Shown: positions 28,988-40,187 of the stretch, in pieces
How the letters are laid out: the number at the start of each line of letters is the position of its first letter
How positions within the stretch are numbered: position 1 is the first letter of the stretch
Assembly: GCA_039720395.1 (NCBI GenBank)
Contig: CM077824.1
Coordinates: 15,690,046 to 15,754,045, forward strand
Source of the DNA: Liquidambar formosana
Taxonomy: Eukaryota > Streptophyta > Magnoliopsida > Saxifragales > Altingiaceae
Length of the DNA stretch: 64,000 bases
Direction: 5' to 3'
The notes under the pieces: generated by a model
Told to the model about the DNA's origin: nothing
The model's database searches: none
Seen by the model: only the letters and a program-made list of their open reading frames with translations
Program-made: the position numbers and the translations under genes

Positions 28988-30966
28988 GGGAAAATATCCA
29001 AAAACTCCCTTTAAAAAAATGCTATATCTAAAAACCCCATTAAATATTTTTCATATCCATCTAATCCAAAAAAAATACATGAGAATTTTGGTCAAAACCC
29101 CCATGTATAAGAGTTCTTAGACATTAGAACCCACAAAAACTAATATTTGGTAAAAACCCCTTTTGACAGTAGAAAGACTAAAACACCCCTGTTTTAACAA
29201 CTTACTTTAATTTACAAACGTGCCATTTCACACCCTCTGCCCGAAAATAGGCTTCTCCCACGCCCCATTTTTTCCGGCTAGAATATATATAGAAAAAGAA
29301 ACGACATTAAAAACCTTCCAAAAATCACATTTCATCATTTGCACCATATCAAAAGTTAATTATAGGGTTTTTTTTATCTCTTTCGAGCGTCCCAAAGTGC
29401 TTCCCGTGAGAATATATCATAGCTAATAATAACATGTAATTTATTATGTGTAATTTATAAAATTTATACATACAATAGTATTTGTTATTTGCTTTATAAA
29501 ATTTATACATACAATAGTATCAATTTACTGTTGTTTGCTTTGGAAAAATTATATACCACATAATAACAGTTTACTATTTGTGTTATCAAAAACACTATAG
29601 GTGATAGTATCATCATACTACTTGAAACAAACAAAAAAAAAAAAAAAAAGAATTCCAAGGAAAAAAACTCAAAATAATACTATAGATAGTAACATGATAC
29701 TTTTGGTGAAACGAATAGCACTGTTCCAAAATATAGTATGCAACAGCACTAATATATTGTTCAAAAATGATAATTACACAGTAACAGCATACTGTTTCAT
29801 ATTAAAAAACACAACTACAAATCATACTGTTACAAAAAATAGTGTGCAACAGTACCAATATACTGTTGGAATAAAAAAAATAGTCAAAAAGTTTTTCTAA
29901 ACAAATCATACACCCCAAAAATTAACATATCTGAAGTTTCAAACAAAGACACAAAAAAAAAAAAAAAAAGAACCAGCCCAAATCTAGAGTTTAAAGAATA
30001 AGAAGAAGAAGAAGATGATGATGATGATGATGACATCTAGGACGATGGTTGGAGAAGTTTGGTTGCCGTCAAGAAGGTTGATCTACTTTTTCATATCTGA
30101 TACTATAACCGAATGCCTCCCTTCCTTTTCTTCTTCTTCTACTACTTCGTCTGCTTCTTCTTCTTCTTCTTCTTCTTCTTCCTCAAAACCAGATCTTCAT
30201 AGCCATTGTCACCTCCCCTCTTCAATCGCTGCTACCACTCCTCTCCCCCCCCTCCCCTCTCTCTCTCTTTCTCTCTTTCCTTCCCCCCTCCCTTCTTCCT
30301 GTAAATGATTTGGGTTATAAATATAAAAGGTTAAAACAGGTATTTTAAAAAAAATATTTCCTTTTGCTTAAAGAATCTTTTAAAAAGGGGTTTTGGAGTT
30401 AAAAAATCTTTGGTGGGTTTTTTGTGAAAAGCAGTCGCTTGGTAGGAGTTATTGCTAATTTCCCCAAAATACAATCATATCCCTTAACTCCAATCAGTTA
30501 ACTTTTTGTTTACTGATGTTTGAAAAAAAAAAAAAAAAAAAGTGATCCGACTAAAATACCCTTATTTAATATTAAAATGTTTAATGAAAAAAATGCCTAT
30601 TTAACTAAATTTATACTTTATTTATTTAGTGTAATTAGAATAAAATTAACTATCATTAATTAATTCTTCTCCAATGTACACGTGGGAGAGGGGAAGAAAG
30701 AGAGAGAATGAGAGATTTGGGAAAATAAGGGGTGAAAGGGAAAATTTTGTTAAATATGCAGTTTTGTTATTAAACATATTAATTTGATGTGAAAGAAGGG
30801 TATTTTAGTTGAATCACCCTTTTTTTTAACATCAGTAAACAAAAAATTTAATGGTTGGAGTTAATGGATATGATTGTTTTTTATTTGGATTAGATGGATA
30901 TAAAAAATATTTAATGGAGTTTTTAGATATGATTTTATTTTTAAGGGAGGTTTTGGATATTTCCCC
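28988..30966. mobile_element. Foldback Mutator-like element interrupted by a second insertion
   Basis: Ends are GGGAAAATATCC on the left and GGATATTTCCCC on the right, with a 9-bp duplication TATTTTCAA at 28979-28987 and 30967-30975. The right arm continues as an inverted copy of the left arm only when 29079-30465 is removed. Words such as CAATCATATCC and TTTGTTTACTGATGTT occur at 30473-30520 and inverted at 30820-30880. The original element was thus about 585 bp and almost fully foldback. Confidence 0.8.
29079..30465. mobile_element. Insertion nested in the left arm of the 28988 element
   Basis: It interrupts the arm between two copies of AAAATAC (29072-29078 and 30466-30472). Its own flanks carry partial inverted similarity: AAACCCCTTTTGACAG near 29153 and the inverted AAAAGGGGTTTTGG near 30381, and CTGTTTTAAC inverted at about 30332. 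The interior has (AAG)n/(GAT)n at 29998-30030 and (TTC)n at 30127-30182. An open frame across these is low complexity and not a gene. Confidence 0.6.
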
Positions 30967-31195
30967 TATTTTCAATGCATTGATTCCCTCATTAATTACA
31001 ATTTAACATATTGTCGTAAGGCACACATTAAGAAAACCCTTATATAAAATAGTAGAGAGGGAGTACTATTAATTAAAAAACAATTGTGGTGCATTAAGAT
31101 AGTATATTTCTTCTTCTTCTTTTTCCTTTTTCTTTTTATGCTTTTTAACTTCCTAGGATAGGATTTGGGATTGCGATATCGGGTTGTGGAGGGGC

Positions 31196-31330
31196 ACATT
31201 TGTTTAGATGGAATTAGGAAGGAATCAGAATGGAATGAAATGAGATTTCAATAATTAGTAGTCAGATTCACCATTGAAATCTCATTCCATTATATTTCAA
31301 TTCTTTCTGATTCCATCCAAACAAACATAC
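31196..31330. repeat. Small palindromic MITE
   Basis: About 135 bp with near-complete inverted symmetry: GGAATCAGAATGGAATGAAATG on the left and its inverted relative on the right, with TTTGTTTAGATGG / CCATCCAAACAAA outer ends. It is similar in end sequence to 504-721. Confidence 0.55.
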
Positions 31331-31509
31331 ATACCCTAAATATAATTAATGCTAGTCAAGTGAAGAAAGGTGGACCTTTCAGCTCTGGGCTTAATTATTG
31401 ACATTTATGCTCTCGTAGGTGGATCTCGTAGTCCTTTTGCTTCTGTGAGCCTTGGTACCGAGGGGGCCCATGGCCCAACAAAATATGCCAAGAATGTAGA
31501 TGACATTAT

Positions 31510-31690
31510 GACTTGGATATCCTTGAAGGGGATGCAGCCCTTGTTCTTGGACCCCTTCATGACTGGTCTTCTAAGCCTCCTTGGTCTTTTGAACTCGTTA
31601 CGAAAGAAGTCAGATCTCTCCTTTCTTCTTTTTCTTTGTGGAATGTTAAGGTTGTTCATAGGCTTGCCCATAAGGCAATTTTCTATCACT
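31510..31690 (+). pseudogene. Retroelement RNase H-like fragment
   Basis: The plus strand reads LEGDAALVLGPLHDW, then ELVTKEVRSLLSSFSLWNVKVVHR and LAHKA. This is the C-terminal half of the RNase H-like domain found in plant LINEs and their derived proteins (the E/D-D-...-R-x-A-N/H-x-x-A-H pattern). No complete domain or flanking gene is present, so it is a scrap. The flanking short frames have no recognisable product. Confidence 0.5.
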
Positions 31691-32251
31691 GTTTGGGCTC
31701 CATCCTCATTGCATCTCTCCTGCGTTATGTCCTTTGTGCTAATGTGGATGAGAATGGGGAGAGAAACCGTCCATTTTCCTTCTTTAATATTACTTTAATT
31801 GCTTATCCAAAAAAAAAGAGGAGAGGGAGTTCCATCTTGGAGTGTGTTAGGGATCAGTTTGTTTCCGACTTGTACCAAGGTTCTTGACAAAAAATTTCTT
31901 ACCGTTCAATATCAAAAATAATAATAATATTATTATTCTTCTTCCTTTTTAGGAACCTATTATTATTACAATTATGGAATATACTAAACCATGGCCAACC
32001 AATTTGTTCGTATTATGATATTGACTTTATCTGGTATATACCTCACAGTCAAAGTGTCATACAAGTTGATATATAAAATATAATTATTTTTATTTTTAAG
32101 TATTACTTGGAATCTTCATAGCTGCCTTGAATTCAAACCCCACCGGCCATTAATTGCATTTGTGGAAAGACGAGCCTTCCACAAAGAATTTCTCAATCCA
32201 TCGATTATTATGATTGTTAGGTTTATTGGTTTTTCAATCACAAATATGATA

Positions 32252-32690
32252 TAGGCACCGTTTGGTTTCATTTTTTAAATATCCTTATTTTAAGTAGAAA
32301 AAGTCATTTTTTACTTTATTTCTTTTTGCTTTTAAGTAGAAGCAAAAAACAAACAAAAGCGCGTTTGGTAAAATTGATTTTGTTGGTAATCTTTTGAATG
32401 TCATGGGAAACTTCGACCTAAATCATCGTTGCCCAACTGGAAGCCTAGGACAAGGTACAATCTCTCTCGATCGCGAATTTTTCAAGTTATAGTCAAACTC
32501 ATCCGGAAGATAAAAATGACTTTTAAAAGCAAATCTTAATTGCTTTTGCTTAAAATCCAATATTTTGCTTTTTTCCTTGCTAGAAGTCTCTTTTAGTTCC
32601 TCTAACCAAACAGTGTTTTTTGCTTTTATAACTTTTTGCTTTCGAAAAGTAAAAAAGATCTTAAAATAAGTGCAACCAAACGGTGCCATA
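32252..32690. repeat. MITE with GGCACCGTTTGGTT ends
   Basis: Terminal inverted repeats GGCACCGTTTGGTT and AACCAAACGGTGCC, followed by further inverted matches (CTTATTTTAAG, AAAGTAAAA). The interior is AT-rich and includes AGTAGAAGCAAAAA-type words. The end sequence is of a common plant MITE type, but I could not fix the target duplication. Confidence 0.6.
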
Positions 32691-32987
32691 GTTCTTCAGT
32701 TATTCTCCTTTTGCCCCATAGACGTTGAATGGCAACAATAAATGTGGGGGTGTTGGTTTCCCAATTAACATTTGTTGCCATGTTTGTTTTAATGATAAAT
32801 TGTGATGATTAGTGGAAGAAATGGTCTTGCTGAATTGAAGCTAGTTTAGGTTACAAGGGTCAGATACTTCTCTTACAAGCAATGATTGTGCAGACAAGCT
32901 AAAAAAAATGAACCAAGGAGATGCTTTGAAGGAAGATGGTGGACAACCAACCAGCTACCCCAACTACATATTCCAAATTCAATTACA

Positions 32988-33740
32988 TCTTTGAAGACGA
33001 ATTGTGATTTTTTCACCCTTACGTTAGGTTGTTGGGGTGATGCTTTTGCTTTCATACGCCATTGGCAAAGAAAATGCAATTTCGATCTCACCATAATCAA
33101 GATTAATTAGCCCCGATAGCAATTTTGATTATTATTACTATTTGTTTTTTTTACCAAACGATAGAAATAAACACACGTATCTAAACAGATCATGGAATCG
33201 ATGTCAAGCTTTTCACAAATCTCGTGCTTCTATTGAGACAAAACATGTCACTAAGATGAAAGGACCATTGGCAAATTTTAATGAGTTTTTTCCCTTTTTA
33301 GGAACAAATCTTTGAAGACAAATTGTGATTTTTTTCACCCTTACGTTAGGTTGTTGGGGTGATGCTTTTGCTTTCACACGCCATTGGCAAAGAAAATGCA
33401 ATTTCGATCTCATCATAATCAAGATTAATTTGTCCTGATAGCAATTTTGATTATTATTACCATTCTTTTTTTTTTTATCAAACGATTGGAGTCAAGCACA
33501 CGTACCTAAGCGGATCATGAAATCGATATCAAGCTTTCCACAAATCTCGTGCTTCTAGAGACAAAACATGTCACTAAGATGAAGGGACCATTGGCAAATT
33601 TTAGTAAGTTTTTTTTTTTTTCTCTAACATTTATTTAAATTTTGATTATCATTATTATTATTTTTTTGTCAAACAATCGATGTAAACACACATACCTAAG
33701 TAGAGTGGATACCAAGCTACTTATCTAATCGACATATTAT
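32988..33740. repeat. Tandem repeat, 321-bp period, two and a third copies
   Basis: The unit beginning TCTTTGAAGAC at 32988 recurs at 33309 with about 90 percent or better identity by eye (CACCCTTACGTTAGGTTG, CGCCATTGGCAAAGAAAATG, GACAAAACATGTCACTAAG). A partial third copy covers roughly 33640-33740. Small frames within it repeat too, but nothing marks them as protein coding. Confidence 0.75.
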
Positions 33741-35289
33741 CTTTATAGGAAGAAAAAAAAAAGTATTTTAAAAGCGTTACAAAAAATTTTTGACTTTAAC
33801 TTTCGTAAAAAGCATCGCCAAAAACCAAAAAAGAAAAAATTTGACTTTGATTTTCGTGTAACTTTCTCCTAAATCAAATTATTGGGAAACAAAAAAAAAA
33901 AAAAAAAAGCTTCCAGCAAATTTCCTTTTTCTTCTGCTTTCCTGTGCCTTGATTTTTTTATATTTTCTTTTTTGAAATTTTAGAGTTAATGAAGGAAAAC
34001 ACCAAAAACAAAAAAACAAAACAAAGAAGGTTCACCCCAAATGAGAAAGGGCCAGTCAAAGCACGCGCTTCCAATGCGCGTCTACCCAAAAATTTGTCCT
34101 TAGAATTGTCAAAGTACGTTAAGAGAGAAGTCATCGAACACATCACGCAAGGTTGGAGAAACCAAACACAAAAAGGTCAAGCTGTATAGGCGGTTTCTCA
34201 CGGGTGACTTAATGAGTTTTCGTTAATGGCAAACATTTATGTACAAATTTCAAGATAAACTCTATGCTAATAGATAGAAGAATTTTCAAAAATTTCATAT
34301 ATAAGAATTCATTAAAAAAAATTTCAATTTGATTCACGGCCAATCAAAGTTAATGGTGAATTTTAATATAGTGCCAAATACGGCATCAAGTTTATATGAT
34401 CAAATCATATGATCTTTTGCCATGTACTTTTGTATGTGGGGTCATTTGAAGAATTTTTTAATCCAATTGTATAAATCTTGTCTTGAAATTTATATAGTAT
34501 CTCCAGGGAAAACTCATAAATTCACCAATGAGAAGCTCCTCATGGCGTCATGGTAGCCTTACCCAACACAAATTGGGCGTAGACAAAACCACCGAACATC
34601 AAACACTGAATGTATAGTAAAGAATCCATAACCCGTCAAAATTAATATATTGAGGTTGTCTTAATAATAAAATAGCCAAAGTTAATACAATATTCTGGTT
34701 GAATATTGTTGAATGATGAGAAAGCGTCAAATTTAGGTAAACGCATAATATTATTTGTAAATGAAATGTTGTATGTGAAATCCTTAAACAATTTAGTAGT
34801 ACTATATGTATCAACTCTACGATGATATGGTATTATTGACTCATTAAAACAAATATCAAACTATTTGACATGGATGGAGATCCTCTAACTCCTCCCTTAT
34901 ATCATCTTTCATACACCTTTGCATAATTAGGTTATGTTCGTATCATAAAAATTACATTAGGACCTACCAAACAAGATCTCACTTACTATGTTTTGTCCTT
35001 AAAAGATCAATTAATATAAATGGTTTTGACCAATTAAATAAAATTACTGCTTTTTTTTTTTTTTTTTTCATGAGAAAATATCATAAGTTTCAATACCGTT
35101 CATTAAAATTGGATTAATAAAATTACTAAAATGATTTAACAATAACCCACATGTCTCTAAATTTGTACAATATCTTCTAAAATCTAATCAAATCTGGTCT
35201 CATCAACACGTGCATAAGTGAATTGTTTCATATAATCTATGTACGAGATTCAACCCCAATATACGGTATTAATGTAACTGCAATACAGT
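33741..35289. other. Intergenic, no gene seen
   Basis: AT-rich sequence with homopolymer runs at 33890-33908 and 35050-35068. A 66-codon lysine-rich frame at 33989 has no family resemblance. Nothing else is supported. Confidence 0.5.
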
Positions 35290-35429
35290 GAAATGCTTAT
35301 GGATAGAGACGAGGGCATTCCCTCCTCTGAAAAGCCATCCCCAAGTCCTAACGTTACAGCCTCCACAACCCACAGTATAGCAAACCACAGGCAACAACAG
35401 GAGTACTGGATGTACAGCCCTTTTCTCTC

Positions 35430-35906
35430 TCAAGACTCTCTCTCTCTCTCTCTCTCTCTATATTTATATATATATATAAGTTTGGACAAATGTACTACCA
35501 AAACCACCTACCAAACACCGTCTCTCTCTCTCTGAACCCACGAAGCCTATCCGAAAATTCTTACGTTTGAATGTCAACCACCACCACCACCACAACTTCC
35601 AACGCTCCAGATTCAGAACAAATTTCCTGTAAGATCTCTCCATAAACCCTCTCTCTATCTCACGTCTTTATATGTATATATATCTATGAACTTTGGATCT
35701 TGTATGCGTCTTCCTATGCCAGGAAATTTTATTTCTATGTCATATGAATGGTAGAGACTTTCCGTAGAATTTTTTTTTGGAATGAAAATCTCAAAGAAGA
35801 AGGCTTGGTGGGAATTATGAAAACATTGAAAGAAGAAGAAGTGAAATCAACAAATTGGGGCTGTTTCTTGTGAATTGAATCACACACGCCTAGGGTTTTG
35901 ATATCT
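35430..35906 (+). promoter_or_regulatory. Promoter and leader of the PUB17-like gene
   Basis: A (CT)n tract at 35432-35459 runs into a TATA-rich stretch (35461-35479), followed by CT- and CCA-rich leader sequence. A donor-like CTGTAAGA at 35628 and an acceptor-like ATGCCAG at 35722 suggest a short leader intron. The region just before the ATG recurs at 46085-46195 beside a PUB fragment. Confidence 0.4.
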
Positions 35907-38057
35907 ATGGCTACAGCTGCTATTTTTTCGTCTCTACGAAGGCGAAGATCGCCTTCTGTGGAGGCTTTCTTGGCCCCTATCCGGCTCAATGAGTCAACCC
36001 TTATCCAAACGCTCATAGTAGTTGGCAAAGAACTACTTTCATCCTTTTCTAATAAGTCCCTCCCCTTCCATAGTAAGAATTTCAAATCCCTCATTCGAAA
36101 GATTGAAATCTTCGTGTTGTTCTTTGAATATCTGAAAGATTATGGCTCTGATGATTTACCGCCGACCGCGATTCTTTGTTTTAAGGAGCTTTATATACTT
36201 TTGTTTCGGTCGAAAATGCTCTTGGATTACTGTGCGCAATCGAGCACGTTGTGGCTTGTACTTCAGAATTGTTCAATATCGAGTAATTTTCATGACCTTA
36301 ATGGGCAGATATCAACAGTATTAGATGTTTTTCCTTTGGAGGAAGTTGAGTTGTGTGAGGATGTGAGGGAACAGATTGAGCTTTTGAAGAAGCAGTTGAA
36401 AAGGGCGAAATTGTTTATTGATCAAAGAGTTGAAGCAATGAGGCTTGAGCTTTATGGTTTTCTTGATGAGTTTGAGGTTGGAAGGGTACCGGATGGGAAG
36501 AAGCTTCAGGTGTTTTTTGTTGAAAGATTAAGGATTCGGGATGCAAAGAGTTGCAGGAGTGAGATTGAGTTTCTTGAAGAGTTAATCCATCATCATGAGG
36601 GGGATGTTGAACCCACTTCATCAGTTCTTAAGGGGGTTGTTGCGCTCATCCGTTATTGCAGATTCTTGATTTTTGGTTGTGAGGAAGATGAAGAAATTAT
36701 GGGTTTGGGGAATCGTAAGAAAGCGAGAAAGGGTGTGCTTTCTCGAGTGATTGCAGAGACGTTTACTACAGTTCCAAAGGACTTTTGTTGCCCAATTTCA
36801 TTGGATTTGATGGAAGATCCGGTGATTGTCTCAACTGGGCAAACATATGATCGAACCTCAATAGCCCAGTGGATAGAAGATGGGAATTATAGCTGTCCCA
36901 AAACGGGGCAGTCTCTTTCTCATACTCGCCTTGTTCCAAATCGAGCTCTCCGAAGCCTCATATCCCAATGGTGTGTTGCACTTGGAATACCTTTTAATCC
37001 ACCACAAAATGCTGATCCATGCATAGAAATTGTTTCCGTCGCTTCACCCACCAGGGCTCTGATTGAAGCCAATAAAGCCACAGCTAAGCTTCTATTGCAA
37101 CAGTTATCTTGCGGGTCTGATAATGCGAAAACTGTTGCTGCATGTGAGCTACGGCTGCTAGCAAAAATTGGAAAGGAAAATCGTGCTTACATTGCCGAAG
37201 TTGGGGCGATCCCCCTACTTCAAAAGCTACTGTCATCTTCTAACCCAGTTGCACAAGAGAACTCTGTGACAGCAATACTAAACTTATCTATATATGACAA
37301 CAATAAGAGCCGCATTATGGAGGAAGTGGGTTGTTTGGAATCAATCGTTAAGGTGCTGAGATTTGGGCACACAGTGGAGGCAAGGGAAAATGCTGCTGCA
37401 ACCCTGTTCAGCCTCTCTGTAGTTCATGACTACAAATTGAGAATCACATGTGAAGAAGGCGCCATTGCAGCGTTGGCAGGGTTGTTGAAGGAGGGGACTC
37501 TGAGAGGGAAGAAAGATGCCATAACTGCACTATTTAATTTGTCTACGCATGCGGACAATTGCAGCAGAATGATAGAGGCAGGGGCTGTAAGAGCTCTGAT
37601 GGAAGCATTGGGGTCTGAGGGAGTGGCAGAGGAGGCAGCGGGTGTGCTGGCCTTGCTGGTAAGACAGCCAATTGGATCTGAAGCAGTCAGGAAGGAAGAG
37701 ATGGCAGTGCCAGGATTGATTGAACTGATGAGGCATGGGTCCCCAAGGGGGAAGGAGAATGCTGTTGCTGTATTGCTTGAGTTGTGCCGAAGCGGTGGGT
37801 CCGTCACAACTGAGAGGGTTGCTAGAGTGCCAGCAATTGCTGGCTTGCTGCAGACTCTCATGTATACTGGCACAAAAAGGGCAAGACGGAAAGCAGCATC
37901 ACTTGCTAGAGTTTTCCAGAGGTGTGAAGCCGTGGATTTGCCTTTTGGGGGGTGGGGAGTAGGATATGCATTCACTAGTAGCGCCACTGTAAATTTGGGA
38001 TCAAGCTTCACTAGCGACGTCTCAATATCAATGTCCATATCAGTTCCTGTTTTGTAG
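35907..38057 (+). CDS. PUB17: U-box/ARM-repeat E3 ubiquitin ligase, PUB17-like
   Basis: Intronless coding region of 716 residues. PUB17-type ligases (Arabidopsis PUB17, tobacco ACRE276) transfer ubiquitin from an E2 to substrates and are positive regulators of immune cell death. The ATG at 35907 gives MATAAIFSSLRRRRSPSVEAFLAP, the conserved family N-terminus; upstream in-frame codons contain no ATG. The UND-type N-terminal domain spans about 30-270. The U-box is at about 289-362 (VPKDFCCPISLDLMEDPVIVSTGQTYDR to ISQWC), with the usual hydrophobic and Pro residues and no zinc cysteines needed. ARM repeats run from about 395 to 690 (GAIPLLQKLL, ENSVTAILNLS, ENAAATLFSLS, RGKKDAITALFNLS, AEEAAGVLALL). 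The C-terminus ISISVPVL matches the family. Intact. Confidence 0.93.
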   Translation: MATAAIFSSLRRRRSPSVEAFLAPIRLNESTLIQTLIVVGKELLSSFSNKSLPFHSKNFKSLIRKIEIFVLFFEYLKDYGSDDLPPTAILCFKELYILLFRSKMLLDYCAQSSTLWLVLQNCSISSNFHDLNGQISTVLDVFPLEEVELCEDVREQIELLKKQLKRAKLFIDQRVEAMRLELYGFLDEFEVGRVPDGKKLQVFFVERLRIRDAKSCRSEIEFLEELIHHHEGDVEPTSSVLKGVVALIRYCRFLIFGCEEDEEIMGLGNRKKARKGVLSRVIAETFTTVPKDFCCPISLDLMEDPVIVSTGQTYDRTSIAQWIEDGNYSCPKTGQSLSHTRLVPNRALRSLISQWCVALGIPFNPPQNADPCIEIVSVASPTRALIEANKATAKLLLQQLSCGSDNAKTVAACELRLLAKIGKENRAYIAEVGAIPLLQKLLSSSNPVAQENSVTAILNLSIYDNNKSRIMEEVGCLESIVKVLRFGHTVEARENAAATLFSLSVVHDYKLRITCEEGAIAALAGLLKEGTLRGKKDAITALFNLSTHADNCSRMIEAGAVRALMEALGSEGVAEEAAGVLALLVRQPIGSEAVRKEEMAVPGLIELMRHGSPRGKENAVAVLLELCRSGGSVTTERVARVPAIAGLLQTLMYTGTKRARRKAASLARVFQRCEAVDLPFGGWGVGYAFTSSATVNLGSSFTSDVSISMSISVPVL

Positions 38058-39135
38058 TGGTAACCCACACCCCTATTGTTACTTTGTGTACTTACTTTTC
38101 CCTCCTTTTTGCTAATGTTTACATATTCTTTCACTGGTATGTGAAGAAGAGAGATAAACTGAAGAAATACAAACAAATATACAATACACCTTATGTTTGG
38201 GAAGAGTAATATATGTGTGGATTATAGCAGTCAGCCTCTTCTCTATCTTAGAACACTTGTGTGTGTTTTGGCAGAGTGACGTTTCTGTGTCTTGAAGGCA
38301 GCTAGTCTCTTCTCTCTCACTCTCTCTTTTTATTTTTATTTATTTATTTTTATAAGTAATAAATTCAAGGAGTGTCCAATGGAAGGCATGAATTAATAAT
38401 GGGAAATGGGTCAAATTCATATAAATCTATTTGGATAGTGAATTCTAAGGGACTTGTTTTCCTATTATTTCATGCATGATTTTTTAGTTTTTTGAGAATA
38501 ATGTTTATGTTAGTGGTACTATATAAATTGATACTATTGTTTGAAGATGCCAAACTGATTTGAATGCCTGAGCTTTTAACATGAGGAACAGTTTGGCAGT
38601 CTAGCAAAATGGTTGTGAGTTAAATGTTCTTTCTATGAATTGACGTTATAGTCAACTTTGTTTATATCCAATAAGTGTAGTTTTAGTGTGGTTAGACTCT
38701 CAATGAGCAAAAGGCATGCTTGGTAAAACTTTTACCGATATAGGATTTCTCGTGATTTCCCTTTGCGTGACCTAAATGGCATTTAGGAGAGTTTTTGTTT
38801 AAGAAACACAGTTTCAGAACACCATTTGGATCTAATTTGTAGGGAGTAAATGACTAGAATCATGAGCATCCAAATGCAAGTAGATTGCCATCTGAAAGGT
38901 GATATTTTCCTGTCAAATAATTTAATGGTTGTGAGGATAGTTTGTGTGATGTTGATTTAGCGACGTTCTATCTGGTTTGGTTTCTGTTACAGCAACTAAA
39001 GGATTTTGTAAAATTTAGCTTCAATAAGTTAAAAATTATGGTGGAAACTGATGCTTCCTGTACTATTCCTTTGGTGATTGTAAGGTTTGACTTCAGTTAA
39101 CATTAGGGACTTGTTGCTGATGTACTATTTCTTAC

Positions 39136-39172
<37 letters not shown>

Positions 39173-39565
39173 GCTCATGCTTAAAACATTTTATAATGTT
39201 TCCAATTAGCAGTCATTTCATTGGAATTTGTTTTCCAGGTGGAAGTTGTTTCCAACATTTCCTACAACCTTGTATGTCACACGCCAGTCGCCATAGTGTT
39301 TCCTTTTTACACATCTTTGTTATCACCTTATCCGCTATCATAAAGGAACACCTTTCTGTATTTTCCTACCCAACAATTGGAGTCTAAGGAAACAATGGGA
39401 GCACTTTTGCAGTAAAGTCAGTCTTCATGCTAACCCACCAAAATCTAAACATTAGATAGAAAGGAGAAAATTGCTAAGTGGACTTTCACTTAAAATACAA
39501 GTTTTAGGTTTCCAATTGAGGCCTAGTTGGGAATTGTGCTAATAGGATACATCTATATAGACCAT
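38058..39565. repeat. PUB 3' flank, duplicated downstream
   Basis: The first 1.3 kb after the PUB stop codon is repeated at 40188-41294 with scattered changes. Shared phrases include CACCCCT near 38068, CAGCCTCTTCTC near 38231, GAAGATGCCAAACTGATTTGA near 38543 and AGTTTCAGAACACCATTTG near 38810. The stretch 39190-39420 recurs at 43511-43620 and 46725-46890. A (GA)n tract lies at 39138-39168. No gene is seen. Confidence 0.75.
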
Positions 39566-40187
39566 ATAATTTATCTACGCATGCAGACAATTGCAGCATT
39601 GGCAGGGTTGTTGAAGGAAGGGACTCTGATGCGGAAGAAGGATGCCGTAACTATACTATTTAATTTGTCTATGCAAGCAGAAATTTGCAGCAGAATGATA
39701 GAAGCAGGGGCTGTATGAGCTCTGGTGGAAGAATTGGAGACTGAGGGAGTGGCAGAGGAGGTGATGGGTGTGCTGGCCTTGTCGGTTAGACAGTCAATTG
39801 GAGCCGAAGCAGTCGGGAAGGAAGAGATGGCAGTGCCAGGATTGATTGAAATGATGAGGCATGGGTCCCCAAGGGAAAAGGAGAATGCTGTTGCTGTATT
39901 ACTCGAGTTGTGCTGAACCGGTGGGTCAGTCACAACTGAGAGGGTTGCTAGAGTGCCAGCGATTGCAGGCTTGCTGCAAAATCTCATGTATACTGGCACA
40001 AAGAGGGCAAGACCGCAACACAGAGGTGGCTTCACTTGCTGGAGTTTGCCAGAGGTGTGAAGCCATGGATTTGCCTTTTGGGGGGTGGCGAGTAGGATAT
40101 TCGTTCACGAGTAGCTCCACTGTAAATTTGGGATCAAACTTCCCTTGTGATGTCTCAATGGCAATGTCCATATCAGTGCCTGTTTTA
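39566..40187 (+). pseudogene. Truncated PUB17-like copy (last ARM repeats)
   Basis: Covers the part of the parent corresponding to 37467-38057. It keeps ALAGLLKEGTL, VTILFNLSMQAE, VPGLIEMMRHGSP and the C-terminal SISVPVL. Two TGA codons replace arginine codons (39716-39718 and 39914-39916), and an insertion near 40010 shifts the frame. There is no U-box and no N-terminus. The left junction is a jump between two ARM-repeat positions at the shared word ATTGCAGC. Non-functional as an E3 ligase. Confidence 0.9.

Noticed and set aside
30015..30308. 97-codon frame starting with a Met run and rich in Ser
   Set aside because: It translates (GAT)n and (TTC)n microsatellites inside a nested transposon; no conserved sequence.
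37430..38176. 248-codon minus-strand frame over the PUB gene
   Set aside because: It is antisense to the conserved ARM repeats of the PUB17-like protein and has no family resemblance. A similar antisense frame occurs over the PUB fragment at 39571.
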